DNA from: Bacillota bacterium
GTDB lineage: Bacteria > Bacillota > Clostridia > Christensenellales > Aristaeellaceae
NCBI GenBank assembly: GCA_023460055.1
Contig: JAEWRJ010000075.1
Span: 1-7,014, forward strand
Reading direction: 5' to 3'
Length of the DNA stretch: 7,014 bases
The position numbers were made by a program, and so were the translations under genes. This document shows positions 1 through 5,861 of this stretch, one piece after another. Under the pieces are notes generated by a model. That model worked only from the letters and a program-made list of their open reading frames with translations. It was not told the origin of the DNA and did no database searches. How positions within the stretch are numbered: position 1 is the first letter of the stretch; the number at the start of each line of letters is the position of its first letter.

Positions 1-181
1 GGTACAACACGCTTGACAGAACGCCCGCGCCAAGCAGAGTGGATACCATCATCTGCCAGCTCGCCGCCTTTTTATACAGCAGATAGGCCGCGCCGATCAG
101 GATCAGCAAGGCGCTTGTCTCGCCCAGGCTGCCGGCGATATTTCCCAGGAACAGCTGAGACACGGGAGCCGCGCCCCCCCC
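1..181 (-). pseudogene. C-terminal continuation of an NqrB/RnfD-family subunit, separated from its N-terminal part by an in-frame TAA; runs off the window
   Basis: Reading on past the TAA at 184-182 in the same frame gives GGGAAPVSQLFLGNIAGSLG, then ETSALLILIGAAYLLY, then KKAASWQMMVS. This matches the family's conserved stretch after the flavin site, an LF(I/L)G-(N/H)-I-x-G-S-(I/L)-G-E-T-S-x-L-x-I-L-I-G pattern followed by a transmembrane helix and an ASW(R/Q) element. It stays open to base 1 with no frameshift, so only the stop codon separates it from the upstream part. A GTG at 163-161 could restart translation (see findings). The gene is either a pseudogene from one nonsense change, a two-piece gene, or carries a base-call error. 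A full-length family member has roughly 300 or more residues, so the rest lies beyond the window. The family match is firm. The biological status is uncertain. Confidence 0.7.
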
Positions 182-682
182 TTAATTCAGTGTGATGATC
201 GGCGTAGCCGAAGCCACGGTATCCACCGCGGTCCTGGCTGACCAAGCGGCAAAGCCGCCCGGAAAGCCGGAGAAAGGCAGCGGCCACTCCATCGTCATCT
301 GGGTGGGAAAGGCAATGTAAACGAAGCAGCGCCCGGCCAGCGCGGGGTTAAAGATGTTGCGCCCGAATCCGCCGAAAGCCATCTTGGCAAATACGATTGC
401 AAACAGCATGCCGATCACGGCGATCCACATCGGCGTCAGGGGCGGCAGGGTCAGCGTATACAGCGCCGCTGTCACGAACACCGCCTCGCTCACCTTGGCC
501 TTATCCTTATTGATTGAACGCATGACCAGATATTCGGCCACGGCGCCAATCAGGGCCACAACCAGCGCCATGACCGCATGCCGCCAGCCAAAGAAGTAGA
601 TGGATCCCAACCCTGCCGGCACCAGAGCCAGCAGCACCGTACGCATCAGTTTTTGCTTGGTAAAAAGGCCTGAATACCGCAT
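182..682 (-). CDS. NqrB/RnfD-family electron-transport membrane subunit, N-terminal part ending at a premature stop
   Basis: The product is the front half of a subunit of the NQR/RNF family. These are membrane complexes that couple NADH:quinone or ferredoxin:NAD oxidoreduction to Na+ or H+ movement, and this subunit carries covalent FMN. After a short basic N-terminus come several hydrophobic helices, the loop TLTLPPLTPMW (about residues 75-85), and the signature FGGFGRNIFNPALAGR. Near the end is VDTVASATP, whose Thr (about residue 160) fits the FMN-phosphoester threonine of the S-(G/A)-A-T motif. TAA follows six codons later. I chose ATG 682-680 because GAGG lies 8 bases upstream. The in-frame GTG at 691 has no usable ribosome site. 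The upstream neighbour is dnaJ with its terminator, not rnfC, and no other NQR/RNF gene is visible. The NqrB-like and RnfD-like branches cannot be separated safely, so no symbol is given. Confidence 0.8.
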   Translation of the reverse strand: MRYSGLFTKQKLMRTVLLALVPAGLGSIYFFGWRHAVMALVVALIGAVAEYLVMRSINKDKAKVSEAVFVTAALYTLTLPPLTPMWIAVIGMLFAIVFAKMAFGGFGRNIFNPALAGRCFVYIAFPTQMTMEWPLPFSGFPGGFAAWSARTAVDTVASATPIITLN

Positions 683-713
683 ACGCCTCACCTCATCAGA
701 TTGTTATGCCAGG

Positions 714-743
714 ATTATACATGATATTTTGACAGAATAACAG
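714..743 (-). promoter_or_regulatory. Putative sigma-A promoter of the NqrB/RnfD gene
   Basis: A perfect TATAAT lies on the minus strand at 719-714, about 32 bases before the chosen ATG, giving an inferred leader of roughly 25 bases. The best -35 candidate is CTGTTA at 743-738, with 18-bp spacing and only 3 of 6 consensus matches, so the promoter rests mainly on its -10. The AT-rich stretch 700-800 and the terminator after dnaJ support a separate transcription unit starting here. Confidence 0.45.
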
Positions 744-831
744 GATATCAGCAACAAATCGAATATAAAAAATGAAACTGAGACTTAAGAATGCTAAACT
801 AATAGATTCCCAAGAATGATGCGTTGGCGGC

Positions 832-855
832 AAAAAGCCGCCCGGAGGCGGCTTT
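832..855 (-). terminator. Intrinsic terminator of the hrcA-grpE-dnaK-dnaJ operon
   Basis: On the minus strand a 9-bp stem (AAAGCCGCC pairing with GGCGGCTTT) closes a UCCG tetraloop, with a T5 run that overlaps the 3' arm of the stem. It starts 11 bases after the dnaJ stop codon. Its position and form mark the end of the heat-shock operon and isolate the downstream gene. The dnaA terminator at 5726-5753 has a similar GCCGCC-based stem. Confidence 0.85.
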
Positions 856-866
856 GTCAGCGCAAA

Positions 867-1988
867 TCACTGAAAAATGTCTTTTACTTTATCTTTAAAG
901 CTTTTTTGCTTTTCGTTTTCTTTGCTGCCTGTCGCCTCATCAAACTGGCGCAGCAGTTCTTTTTGTTTTTCGCTCAACCGTTTGGGCACCTCGACCCTTA
1001 CCGTGACCACCAGGTCTCCCTTGATGTTGGTACGCAGGCGGGGCATGCCCTTTCCCTTGATACGGAAGGTGGTATCGGTCTGCGTTCCCTCAGGGATCTT
1101 CTGTTTCACGGTGCCTTCCAGCGTGGGGATATCAAGTTCCGCTCCCAGCGCCGCCTGCGCGAAGCTGATGGGCATCTCCATGTAGAGGTTGATGCCGTCG
1201 CGCTTGAACAGCTTATGCGGAGCTACATGAATGACGATCTGCAGGTCGCCGTTGGGGCCGCCATTGCGACCCGGCTCCCCCTGGCCGCCCAGCACGATCA
1301 CCTGGCCGTCATCAATGCCGGCAGGAATGTTCACATTGGCGGTGCGCTTATGCTTTTTAAGGCCCGAACCGCCGCAGCCCGTGCAGGGCTCCTTGATCAC
1401 CTTTCCTGTACCGCCGCAGGCATGGCACGGCCTGACCGTTACCATGAAACCGCCTGCAGAGCGCACCTGGCCGCTGCCATTGCAGGTCTGGCAGGTTTGC
1501 GGCTGGGTGCCAGCCTTGGCTCCGCTGCCGTGGCAGATATCACAGCTCTCATTGCGAGTGAACTCAAAAGACTTCTTCGCGCCCGTGGCCGCTTCCTCAA
1601 AGCTGATGCCCAGGCTGAAGCGCAGGTCATTGCCCTGCTGGGGCGCGTTGCGCGATCTGGCTCCGCCCATGCCCCCGCCAAAGAGCTGATCAAATATGCT
1701 CTCAAAGCCGCCCATCTGGCTGGGATCGAATCCGAAACCGCCAAAACCGCCCCCGCCCATTTGCGGCCCGTCCATACCGAACTGGTCATAGCGCGCGCGC
1801 TTGTCGGTATCGGAGAGCACCTCATTTGCTTCGTTGATCTCCTTGAAGCGCTCCTCCGCCGCTTTATCGTTAGGATGCAGGTCGGGGTGAGATTCCTTGG
1901 CCAGCTTGCGGTAGGCTTTCTTGATATCTTCCTGGCTGGCAGTTTTACCGACCCCCAGCACCTCATAATAATCTCGTTTTGTTGCCAT
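867..1988 (-). CDS. dnaJ: Chaperone DnaJ (Hsp40), type I
   Basis: DnaJ is the cytosolic co-chaperone that binds unfolded polypeptides, delivers them to DnaK and stimulates ATP hydrolysis by DnaK. The 373-residue product has full type I architecture. The J domain (1-70) carries the essential HPD triad at 34-36. A Gly/Phe-rich linker (about 71-109) includes the SIFDQLFGGG segment. Four intact zinc-binding CxxCxGxG repeats lie at 149-156, 166-173, 188-195 and 202-209. The C-terminal substrate-binding and dimerisation domains follow, including GKGMPRL and GDLVV. ATG 1988-1986 is preceded by AGGAG with 6-base spacing, and the product begins with the usual RDYYEVLGV. It is the last gene of the CIRCE-controlled operon, 87 bases after dnaK, with an intrinsic terminator right behind it. 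Length and all key residues are normal. Confidence 0.98.
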   Translation of the reverse strand: MATKRDYYEVLGVGKTASQEDIKKAYRKLAKESHPDLHPNDKAAEERFKEINEANEVLSDTDKRARYDQFGMDGPQMGGGGFGGFGFDPSQMGGFESIFDQLFGGGMGGARSRNAPQQGNDLRFSLGISFEEAATGAKKSFEFTRNESCDICHGSGAKAGTQPQTCQTCNGSGQVRSAGGFMVTVRPCHACGGTGKVIKEPCTGCGGSGLKKHKRTANVNIPAGIDDGQVIVLGGQGEPGRNGGPNGDLQIVIHVAPHKLFKRDGINLYMEMPISFAQAALGAELDIPTLEGTVKQKIPEGTQTDTTFRIKGKGMPRLRTNIKGDLVVTVRVEVPKRLSEKQKELLRQFDEATGSKENEKQKSFKDKVKDIFQ

Positions 1989-2026
1989 TCATCTCTCCTA
2001 AACCAAGGGGGAATTTAACGCCGTAT

Positions 2027-2058
2027 GGGGCTGCAAGCGGTTTTGCGCTTGCAGCCCC
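2027..2058 (-). promoter_or_regulatory. Intercistronic hairpin between dnaK and dnaJ
   Basis: The 87-base gap contains a perfect 13-bp inverted repeat, GGGGCTGCAAGCG pairing with CGCTTGCAGCCCC around a 6-base loop. In the operon transcript it would form a very stable stem 17 bases after the dnaK stop and about 38 bases before the dnaJ start. It has no T-tract on either side, so it does not look like an intrinsic terminator. A role in mRNA stability, processing or setting the dnaK:dnaJ ratio is inference. Confidence 0.7.
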
Positions 2059-2075
2059 AGGATGCGCGCTGAAGC

Positions 2076-3893
2076 TTAGTGTACTTCGCCGTCCGCGTCA
2101 ACAGAGCCGTCGGCATTTTCAACGGGACCCTGGCTGCCTGCCTGCTGGCCGGGCTGAGCGCCCTGATCCTGATAGAGTTTGCCGAAAATCTCGTAAACCT
2201 TCTGGGTCATCGTGTCCATCGCGGGCTTGATTTCATCAGCCTTGCCGCCCTCACGTACCTTCTTGAAGGCCGCGATTTCATTTTCAACGGTAGATTTGTC
2301 GGCATCCGAGAGCTTGGCACCGTTATCACGCAGCTGCTTTTCAAGGTCATAGATCAGGTTATCCGCGCGGTTGAGCGTTTCCACTTCGTCCTTGCGGCGC
2401 TTGTCTTCTTCAGCGTACTGCTCAGCTTCCTTCACGCGGGCATTTATCTCATCTTCAGACAGATTGGTCGTCGCCGTGATTGTGATATTCTGAGTATTGC
2501 CGGTGCCCAGGTCCTTGGCAGACACGCTGACGATGCCGTTCTTGTCGATAGCGAATTTCACTTCGATCTGGGGCACGCCGCGGGGCGCGGCCGGAATGCC
2601 GGTCAGCTGGAAGCGGCCAAGTGTCTTATTGTCATAAGCCATGGGACGCTCACCCTGCAATACATGGATCTCAACGGTGGTCTGCCCGTCAGCGGCGGTC
2701 GAGAACACCTGTGACTTCTCAGTCGGGATGGTCGTATTGCGCTCGATCAGGCGGGTAAAAATGTGGCCTTCGGTCTCAAGGCCCAGGGACAGCGGCGTGA
2801 CATCCAGCAAGAGCACATCCTTGACCTCTCCGCCCAGAACGCCGGCTTGGATGGCGGCGCCAATAGCTACGCACTCATCGGGGTTGATGCCCTTGAAGGG
2901 CTCCTTGCCCGTCACGTTCTTCACGGCATCCTGTACGGCGGGGATACGGGTGGAACCGCCGACCAGGATGACACGGTCGATCTGGGACGCAGTCAGGCCG
3001 GCATCTTTCAGCGCGGTCTGCATCGGGCCGATGGTGCGCTCCACCAGATCGGCGGTCAGCTCATTGAACTTCGCGCGGGTCAGGGTGATGTCCAGGTGCT
3101 TGGGGCCGTTGGCGTCGGCAGTGATGAAGGGCAGGTTGATGTTGGCTGCCATCACGCCGGACAAGTCGATCTTTGCTTTCTCGGCCGCTTCCTTCAGGCG
3201 CTGGTAAGCCATACGGTCCTTCTTGAGGTCGATGCCGTTTTCCTTACGGAAAATCTCAGCAATATAATCGATCACTCGGTTGTCAAAGTCATCGCCGCCC
3301 AGCATGGTATCGCCGTTGGTGGCCAGCACTTCAAACACGCCGTCGCCGATCTCCAGAATCGAAACGTCGAATGTACCGCCGCCCAGGTCATAGACCAGGA
3401 TCTTATGGGCGTGTTCCTTATCAAGGCCGTAAGCCAACGAGGCCGCTGTGGGCTCGTTGATAATGCGCAGCACCTCCAGGCCAGCGATGCGGCCTGCATC
3501 CTTGGTGGCCTGGCGCTGGGAATCGGAGAAATACGCGGGCACGGTGATGACAGCCTGATTGACCGTCTCGCCCAGGTAGGCTTCGGCGTCTTGCTTTAAT
3601 TTCTGCAGGATCATCGCGGAAATATCCTGAGGCGTATGGGCTTTGCCGTCAATCGTTACTTTGTGGTCGGTCCCCATCTTGCGCTTGATGGACGAAATGG
3701 TCCGCTCCGGGTTGGTGATGGCCTGGCGCTTGGCTATCTGGCCCACCAGACGCTCGCCGTCCTTGGAAAAGGCGACAACGGAAGGAGTTGTGCGCGCGCC
3801 TTCGGGGTTGGGGATCACGACGGGTTCTCCGCCCTCCATCACCGCGACGCAGCTGTTGGTCGTGCCAAGGTCAATGCCGATAATTTTGCTCAT
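2076..3893 (-). CDS. dnaK: Chaperone DnaK (Hsp70)
   Basis: DnaK is the cytosolic ATP-driven chaperone that binds and releases hydrophobic segments of client proteins in a cycle with DnaJ and GrpE. The product has 605 residues. In the nucleotide-binding domain are the phosphate-1 motif GIDLGTTNSCV (6-16), Lys70, the phosphate-2 motif VYDLGGGTFDVSIL (167-180), Thr196 in GDTMLGG, and the adenosine motif VILVGGSTRIP (308-318). The hydrophobic linker VLLLD (360-364) leads into the substrate-binding beta domain and helical lid (from about 480). The first quadrant lacks the roughly 24-residue insertion typical of Gram-negative DnaK, as in Firmicutes. The tail is rich in Gln and Gly and ends DADGEVH, less acidic than many relatives. 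ATG 3893-3891 has GAGGA 7 bases upstream. The gene lies 52 bases after grpE and ends in TAA, so TAA is a true stop in this organism. Confidence 0.99.
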   Translation of the reverse strand: MSKIIGIDLGTTNSCVAVMEGGEPVVIPNPEGARTTPSVVAFSKDGERLVGQIAKRQAITNPERTISSIKRKMGTDHKVTIDGKAHTPQDISAMILQKLKQDAEAYLGETVNQAVITVPAYFSDSQRQATKDAGRIAGLEVLRIINEPTAASLAYGLDKEHAHKILVYDLGGGTFDVSILEIGDGVFEVLATNGDTMLGGDDFDNRVIDYIAEIFRKENGIDLKKDRMAYQRLKEAAEKAKIDLSGVMAANINLPFITADANGPKHLDITLTRAKFNELTADLVERTIGPMQTALKDAGLTASQIDRVILVGGSTRIPAVQDAVKNVTGKEPFKGINPDECVAIGAAIQAGVLGGEVKDVLLLDVTPLSLGLETEGHIFTRLIERNTTIPTEKSQVFSTAADGQTTVEIHVLQGERPMAYDNKTLGRFQLTGIPAAPRGVPQIEVKFAIDKNGIVSVSAKDLGTGNTQNITITATTNLSEDEINARVKEAEQYAEEDKRRKDEVETLNRADNLIYDLEKQLRDNGAKLSDADKSTVENEIAAFKKVREGGKADEIKPAMDTMTQKVYEIFGKLYQDQGAQPGQQAGSQGPVENADGSVDADGEVH

Positions 3894-3945
3894 GCTGAAA
3901 TCCTCTTTCTATCTATAAATTCGTTGTTTGCTTTATTTACGGTGC

Positions 3946-4512
3946 TCAGCCGACGATAACCTTCACCATCGCGTGGCGCAGCACGGTATCGCCCATACGG
4001 TAACCTTTCATCAGCACCTGGGCTACGGTGCCCGGCTCGCCCTCATCAGGCGTCCCCTGAACGACCGCGTCCTCCAGCTTGGGGTCAAAGATTTCGCCTT
4101 TTCGGTCGATCACGGTCACCCCCCGCTTTTCAAGGGCCTCCATCAGCTGCTTGTGTACCAGGCGCACGCCGCTCAGCAATGCCTCATCTGCGCTTTCCTG
4201 CTCCAGCGCTCGTTCAAAGTTGTCGCACACAGGCAGAATGGTTTTGATAAACGCGGCAGCCCCGTCATCAAAGGCTTCGCTTCTGACCGAAGCGTTGCGG
4301 CGGCGGAAGTTATCAAAATCCGCTTGGACGCGCTGGGCCATGTTGAGGTATTCATCCCGCTGAGCCTCTGCCCTACGCAGAGCCTCTTCAAGCGCCCCTG
4401 TATCCTGTGTCTCCGCTGCCTGCTGTACCTGATCAGGCTGCTCCCCTTCGGGCTGCTGCAGTGGTGTCTCCATCTCCTCTTGGTTCCGGCCCGTGTCTTT
4501 TGAATGTTTCAT
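3946..4512 (-). CDS. grpE: Nucleotide exchange factor GrpE
   Basis: GrpE is a cytosolic homodimer that opens the DnaK nucleotide-binding domain to release ADP and so resets the chaperone cycle. The 188-residue product begins with a polar, Glu/Gln-rich and probably disordered tail (1-37). A long heptad-like helix follows, including EYLNMAQRVQADFDNFRRR (about 54-72), then the short helical region with LPVCDNFERAL. The beta-wing domain carries VLMKGYRMGDTVLRHAMVKV near the end, close to the family signature. The usual His-Glu-Ala before this signature reads LEDAV here, a modest divergence. ATG 4512-4510 has GGAGG 4 bases upstream, within the 12-base gap after the hrcA stop, so grpE is probably translationally linked to hrcA. 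An internal Met at residue 14 lacks as good a site. Length is normal. Confidence 0.96.
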   Translation of the reverse strand: MKHSKDTGRNQEEMETPLQQPEGEQPDQVQQAAETQDTGALEEALRRAEAQRDEYLNMAQRVQADFDNFRRRNASVRSEAFDDGAAAFIKTILPVCDNFERALEQESADEALLSGVRLVHKQLMEALEKRGVTVIDRKGEIFDPKLEDAVVQGTPDEGEPGTVAQVLMKGYRMGDTVLRHAMVKVIVG

Positions 4513-4524
4513 ATTTCCTCCGGG

Positions 4525-5562
4525 TTAATTGTTATTGCCGGCAGCCAATAATTCGCTCAGTGCCTGACCGGCTACCTTCAGGGTATTGAGCACCTTGAAA
4601 TAAGGCATTCTCAGGGGACCGACGATCCCAAGCGTTCCTCTGTGACCGTGTCCGACATCATAATAGGCCGTGACGACCGACAGGTCGCTCAGGCAGTCGA
4701 TCCCGCACTCCGGACCGATGTGGACGCTGTACTCGCCCTGTGTCTCCTCCTTGAGCAAATCAAGCAGGCTGCTGTGTTCATTGAGCGCGGAAAGCACCTG
4801 CCTTGCCTTGTCAACATCGGCATACTCCGGGTGCTGCAGCATCCTGTGGGAACCAGCCAACTTCAGATCTTCTCCCGCGTTCTGCCGGTCCAGCTGCCCC
4901 GCCAGTTCGGCAATGCCGCCCAGCACCTGCTGGTCCCAGGGGGCATGCTGGGCATATATTTTCAAGAGCTGCTGCGCTTCCTTGAGGGTCTTTCCGCACA
5001 GCCGCTCTGTCAGCATCCGGCTGATGGCATATAATCCGTCAGCGTCCAGCAGATGGGAAACGCTGATCACGCTATCACGGAACACGCCACCATCGGTCAC
5101 CACCACCACCAGCGCCGAAGCGCGGTTGACAGGCACAAGCTGCATGCTGAGTATCCGCAGTTCGTCCTGCCTTGGCGCCAGGACGACGGAGGCGTACTGA
5201 GTCATGTCGCTCAGCGCCTCCGCGGCAGCGATCGCCAGGTCATTCAGGCGGTTCAGGCGGCCGATGAAAGCGCGGCGGATCATCTCCGCCTCTTCCTGTT
5301 CAAGCTCCTGAGTCAGGCGATCGCGCAGGCTGTCTACATACAGGCGATAGGCACGGGCATTGGGTACGCGGCCGGCTGATACATGCGGCTGGACAAGATA
5401 ACCCAGTTCCTCCAGATCGCTCATCTCATTGCGTATGGTGGCGCTGGACAGGCCGGAGATATACTTGCCTGAGATGGTACGGGAGCCTACCGGTGCCGCG
5501 GTCGATATATAGTCATCGATCACAGCCTGCAAAATGCGCTTCTTACGCTCATCCAGCTGCAC
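4525..5562 (-). CDS. hrcA: Heat-inducible transcription repressor HrcA
   Basis: HrcA dimers bind CIRCE operators and block class I heat-shock genes until heat or misfolded protein inactivates the repressor. The 345-residue product starts with a winged helix-turn-helix domain (1-75) containing DERKKRILQAVIDDYI, PVGSRTISG, SSATIRNEMSDLEELGYL and PHVSAGRVPNARAYRLYVD, all family hallmarks. The central and C-terminal dimerisation and ligand-like domains include HIGPECGIDCLSDLSVV and GTLGIVGPLRMPYFKV. I chose GTG 5562-5560: it follows GGGGAGGG (core GGAGG, 9-base spacing) and gives the usual N-terminus and length. The frame stays open upstream to an ATG at 5682, but that start would lie upstream of the promoter and CIRCE and so cannot be on the operon transcript. 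The gene is first in the operon and autoregulated through CIRCE at 5595-5621. It ends in TAA. Confidence 0.97.
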   Translation of the reverse strand: MQLDERKKRILQAVIDDYISTAAPVGSRTISGKYISGLSSATIRNEMSDLEELGYLVQPHVSAGRVPNARAYRLYVDSLRDRLTQELEQEEAEMIRRAFIGRLNRLNDLAIAAAEALSDMTQYASVVLAPRQDELRILSMQLVPVNRASALVVVVTDGGVFRDSVISVSHLLDADGLYAISRMLTERLCGKTLKEAQQLLKIYAQHAPWDQQVLGGIAELAGQLDRQNAGEDLKLAGSHRMLQHPEYADVDKARQVLSALNEHSSLLDLLKEETQGEYSVHIGPECGIDCLSDLSVVTAYYDVGHGHRGTLGIVGPLRMPYFKVLNTLKVAGQALSELLAAGNNN

Positions 5563-5570
5563 CTTCCACT

Positions 5571-5578
5571 CCCTCCCC
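5571..5578 (-). promoter_or_regulatory. Ribosome binding site that sets the hrcA GTG start
   Basis: GGGGAGGG on the minus strand, with core GGAGG at 5576-5572, lies 9 bases before GTG 5562. It is the only strong ribosome site between CIRCE and the conserved HrcA N-terminus, and it decides for the non-ATG start. Confidence 0.75.
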
Positions 5579-5594
5579 TTGCCTCTCTGTGGAA

Positions 5595-5621
5595 TTAGCA
5601 CTCTCGTTGCTCGAGTGCTAA
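5595..5621 (-). promoter_or_regulatory. CIRCE operator (HrcA binding site)
   Basis: This is a perfect match to the CIRCE consensus TTAGCACTC-N9-GAGTGCTAA. The palindrome extends two further bases on each side, giving 11-bp arms at 5593-5623. It lies just downstream of the inferred transcription start and about 30 bases before the hrcA start codon. HrcA bound here would block initiation or early elongation. It is the only CIRCE in the window, so grpE, dnaK and dnaJ appear to be controlled from here. Confidence 0.98.
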
Positions 5622-5632
5622 TTCGTGGACTC

Positions 5633-5661
5633 AATGTACCACGCATCCCCCTTCTTGTCAA
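5633..5661 (-). promoter_or_regulatory. Sigma-A promoter of the hrcA-grpE-dnaK-dnaJ operon
   Basis: The minus strand has a perfect -35 TTGACA at 5661-5656, a 17-bp spacer and a -10 TACATT (4 of 6) at 5638-5633. The inferred transcription start near 5626 is immediately upstream of CIRCE, the normal arrangement for HrcA-controlled operons. The leader would be about 64 bases. Confidence 0.88.
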
Positions 5662-5677
5662 TAGCAGAAGGAAGAAA

Positions 5678-5695
5678 TTCATCCAAGTTCATCCA
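5678..5695 (-). repeat. Tandem 8-bp repeat upstream of the hrcA promoter
   Basis: TGGATGAA occurs twice on the minus strand (5695-5688 and 5685-5678) with a 10-bp period, about one helical turn. It lies roughly 52 to 69 bases upstream of the inferred hrcA start site. The spacing would suit cooperative binding of an activator or second regulator, but two 8-mers can arise by chance and no known regulator is recognised. Confidence 0.4.
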
Positions 5696-5725
5696 TCTTT
5701 TAGTGTCGCCATGTTAAAAAGGCGC

Positions 5726-5753
5726 AAAAAAGCCGCCGCTGGAAAGCGGCGGC
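5726..5753 (-). terminator. Intrinsic terminator downstream of dnaA
   Basis: On the minus strand a perfect 9-bp GC-rich stem (GCCGCCGCT pairing with AGCGGCGGC, 4-base loop TTCC) is followed directly by T6. It lies 108 bases after the dnaA stop. That intervening stretch has no convincing gene, only a small CCGGA-GA-TCCGG palindrome at about 5763-5774. The terminator separates dnaA from the heat-shock operon, so the two are not one transcription unit. Confidence 0.9.
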
Positions 5754-5861
5754 ACAAGCCCGCCGGAGATCCGGAAAGACAAACACCCCCTGAAATAAAG
5801 CGACACGGCAACAGGAAGGCCTAAACAGCCTCATCAAGTCCAGGTTTGATAGTGTACTTAC

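Noticed and set aside
174..184. Phase variation of the NqrB/RnfD gene by slippage in the G8 run
   Set aside because: The TAA lies upstream of the G-run in the direction of translation, so changing the run length would not remove the stop. Both sides are also already in the same frame.
772..819. A 15-codon plus-strand frame (MKLRLKNAKLIDSQE) preceded by a perfect TTGACA at 729-734
   Set aside because: No -10 element lies 16-18 bases after the TTGACA, there is no ribosome site before the ATG, and the AT-rich spacer makes such short frames likely by chance.
816..2018. A 400-codon open frame on the plus strand, antisense to dnaJ
   Set aside because: It mirrors the conserved dnaJ gene almost exactly, its translation shows no family features, and its start has no convincing ribosome site. 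Long antisense frames are expected opposite GC-rich, strongly biased coding sequence.
2763..3599. A 278-codon open frame on the plus strand, antisense to dnaK
   Set aside because: It is a shadow of dnaK codon usage with no recognisable product. The dnaK strand carries every expected Hsp70 motif.
5563..5682. A longer HrcA start at ATG 5682
   Set aside because: The extension covers the -35, -10, inferred start site and CIRCE, so it could not be translated from the operon transcript, and it adds no conserved residues.
5534..5824. A 96-codon plus-strand frame across the hrcA promoter region
   Set aside because: It runs through the hrcA start, CIRCE, the promoter and the dnaA terminator in antisense, and its basic, low-complexity translation matches nothing recognisable.
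5622..5861. A possible oriC next to dnaA
   Set aside because: No TTATNCACA-type boxes and no AT-rich unwinding stretch are visible; the gap is explained by a terminator, a promoter and CIRCE. An origin, if nearby, would more likely lie beyond base 7014.
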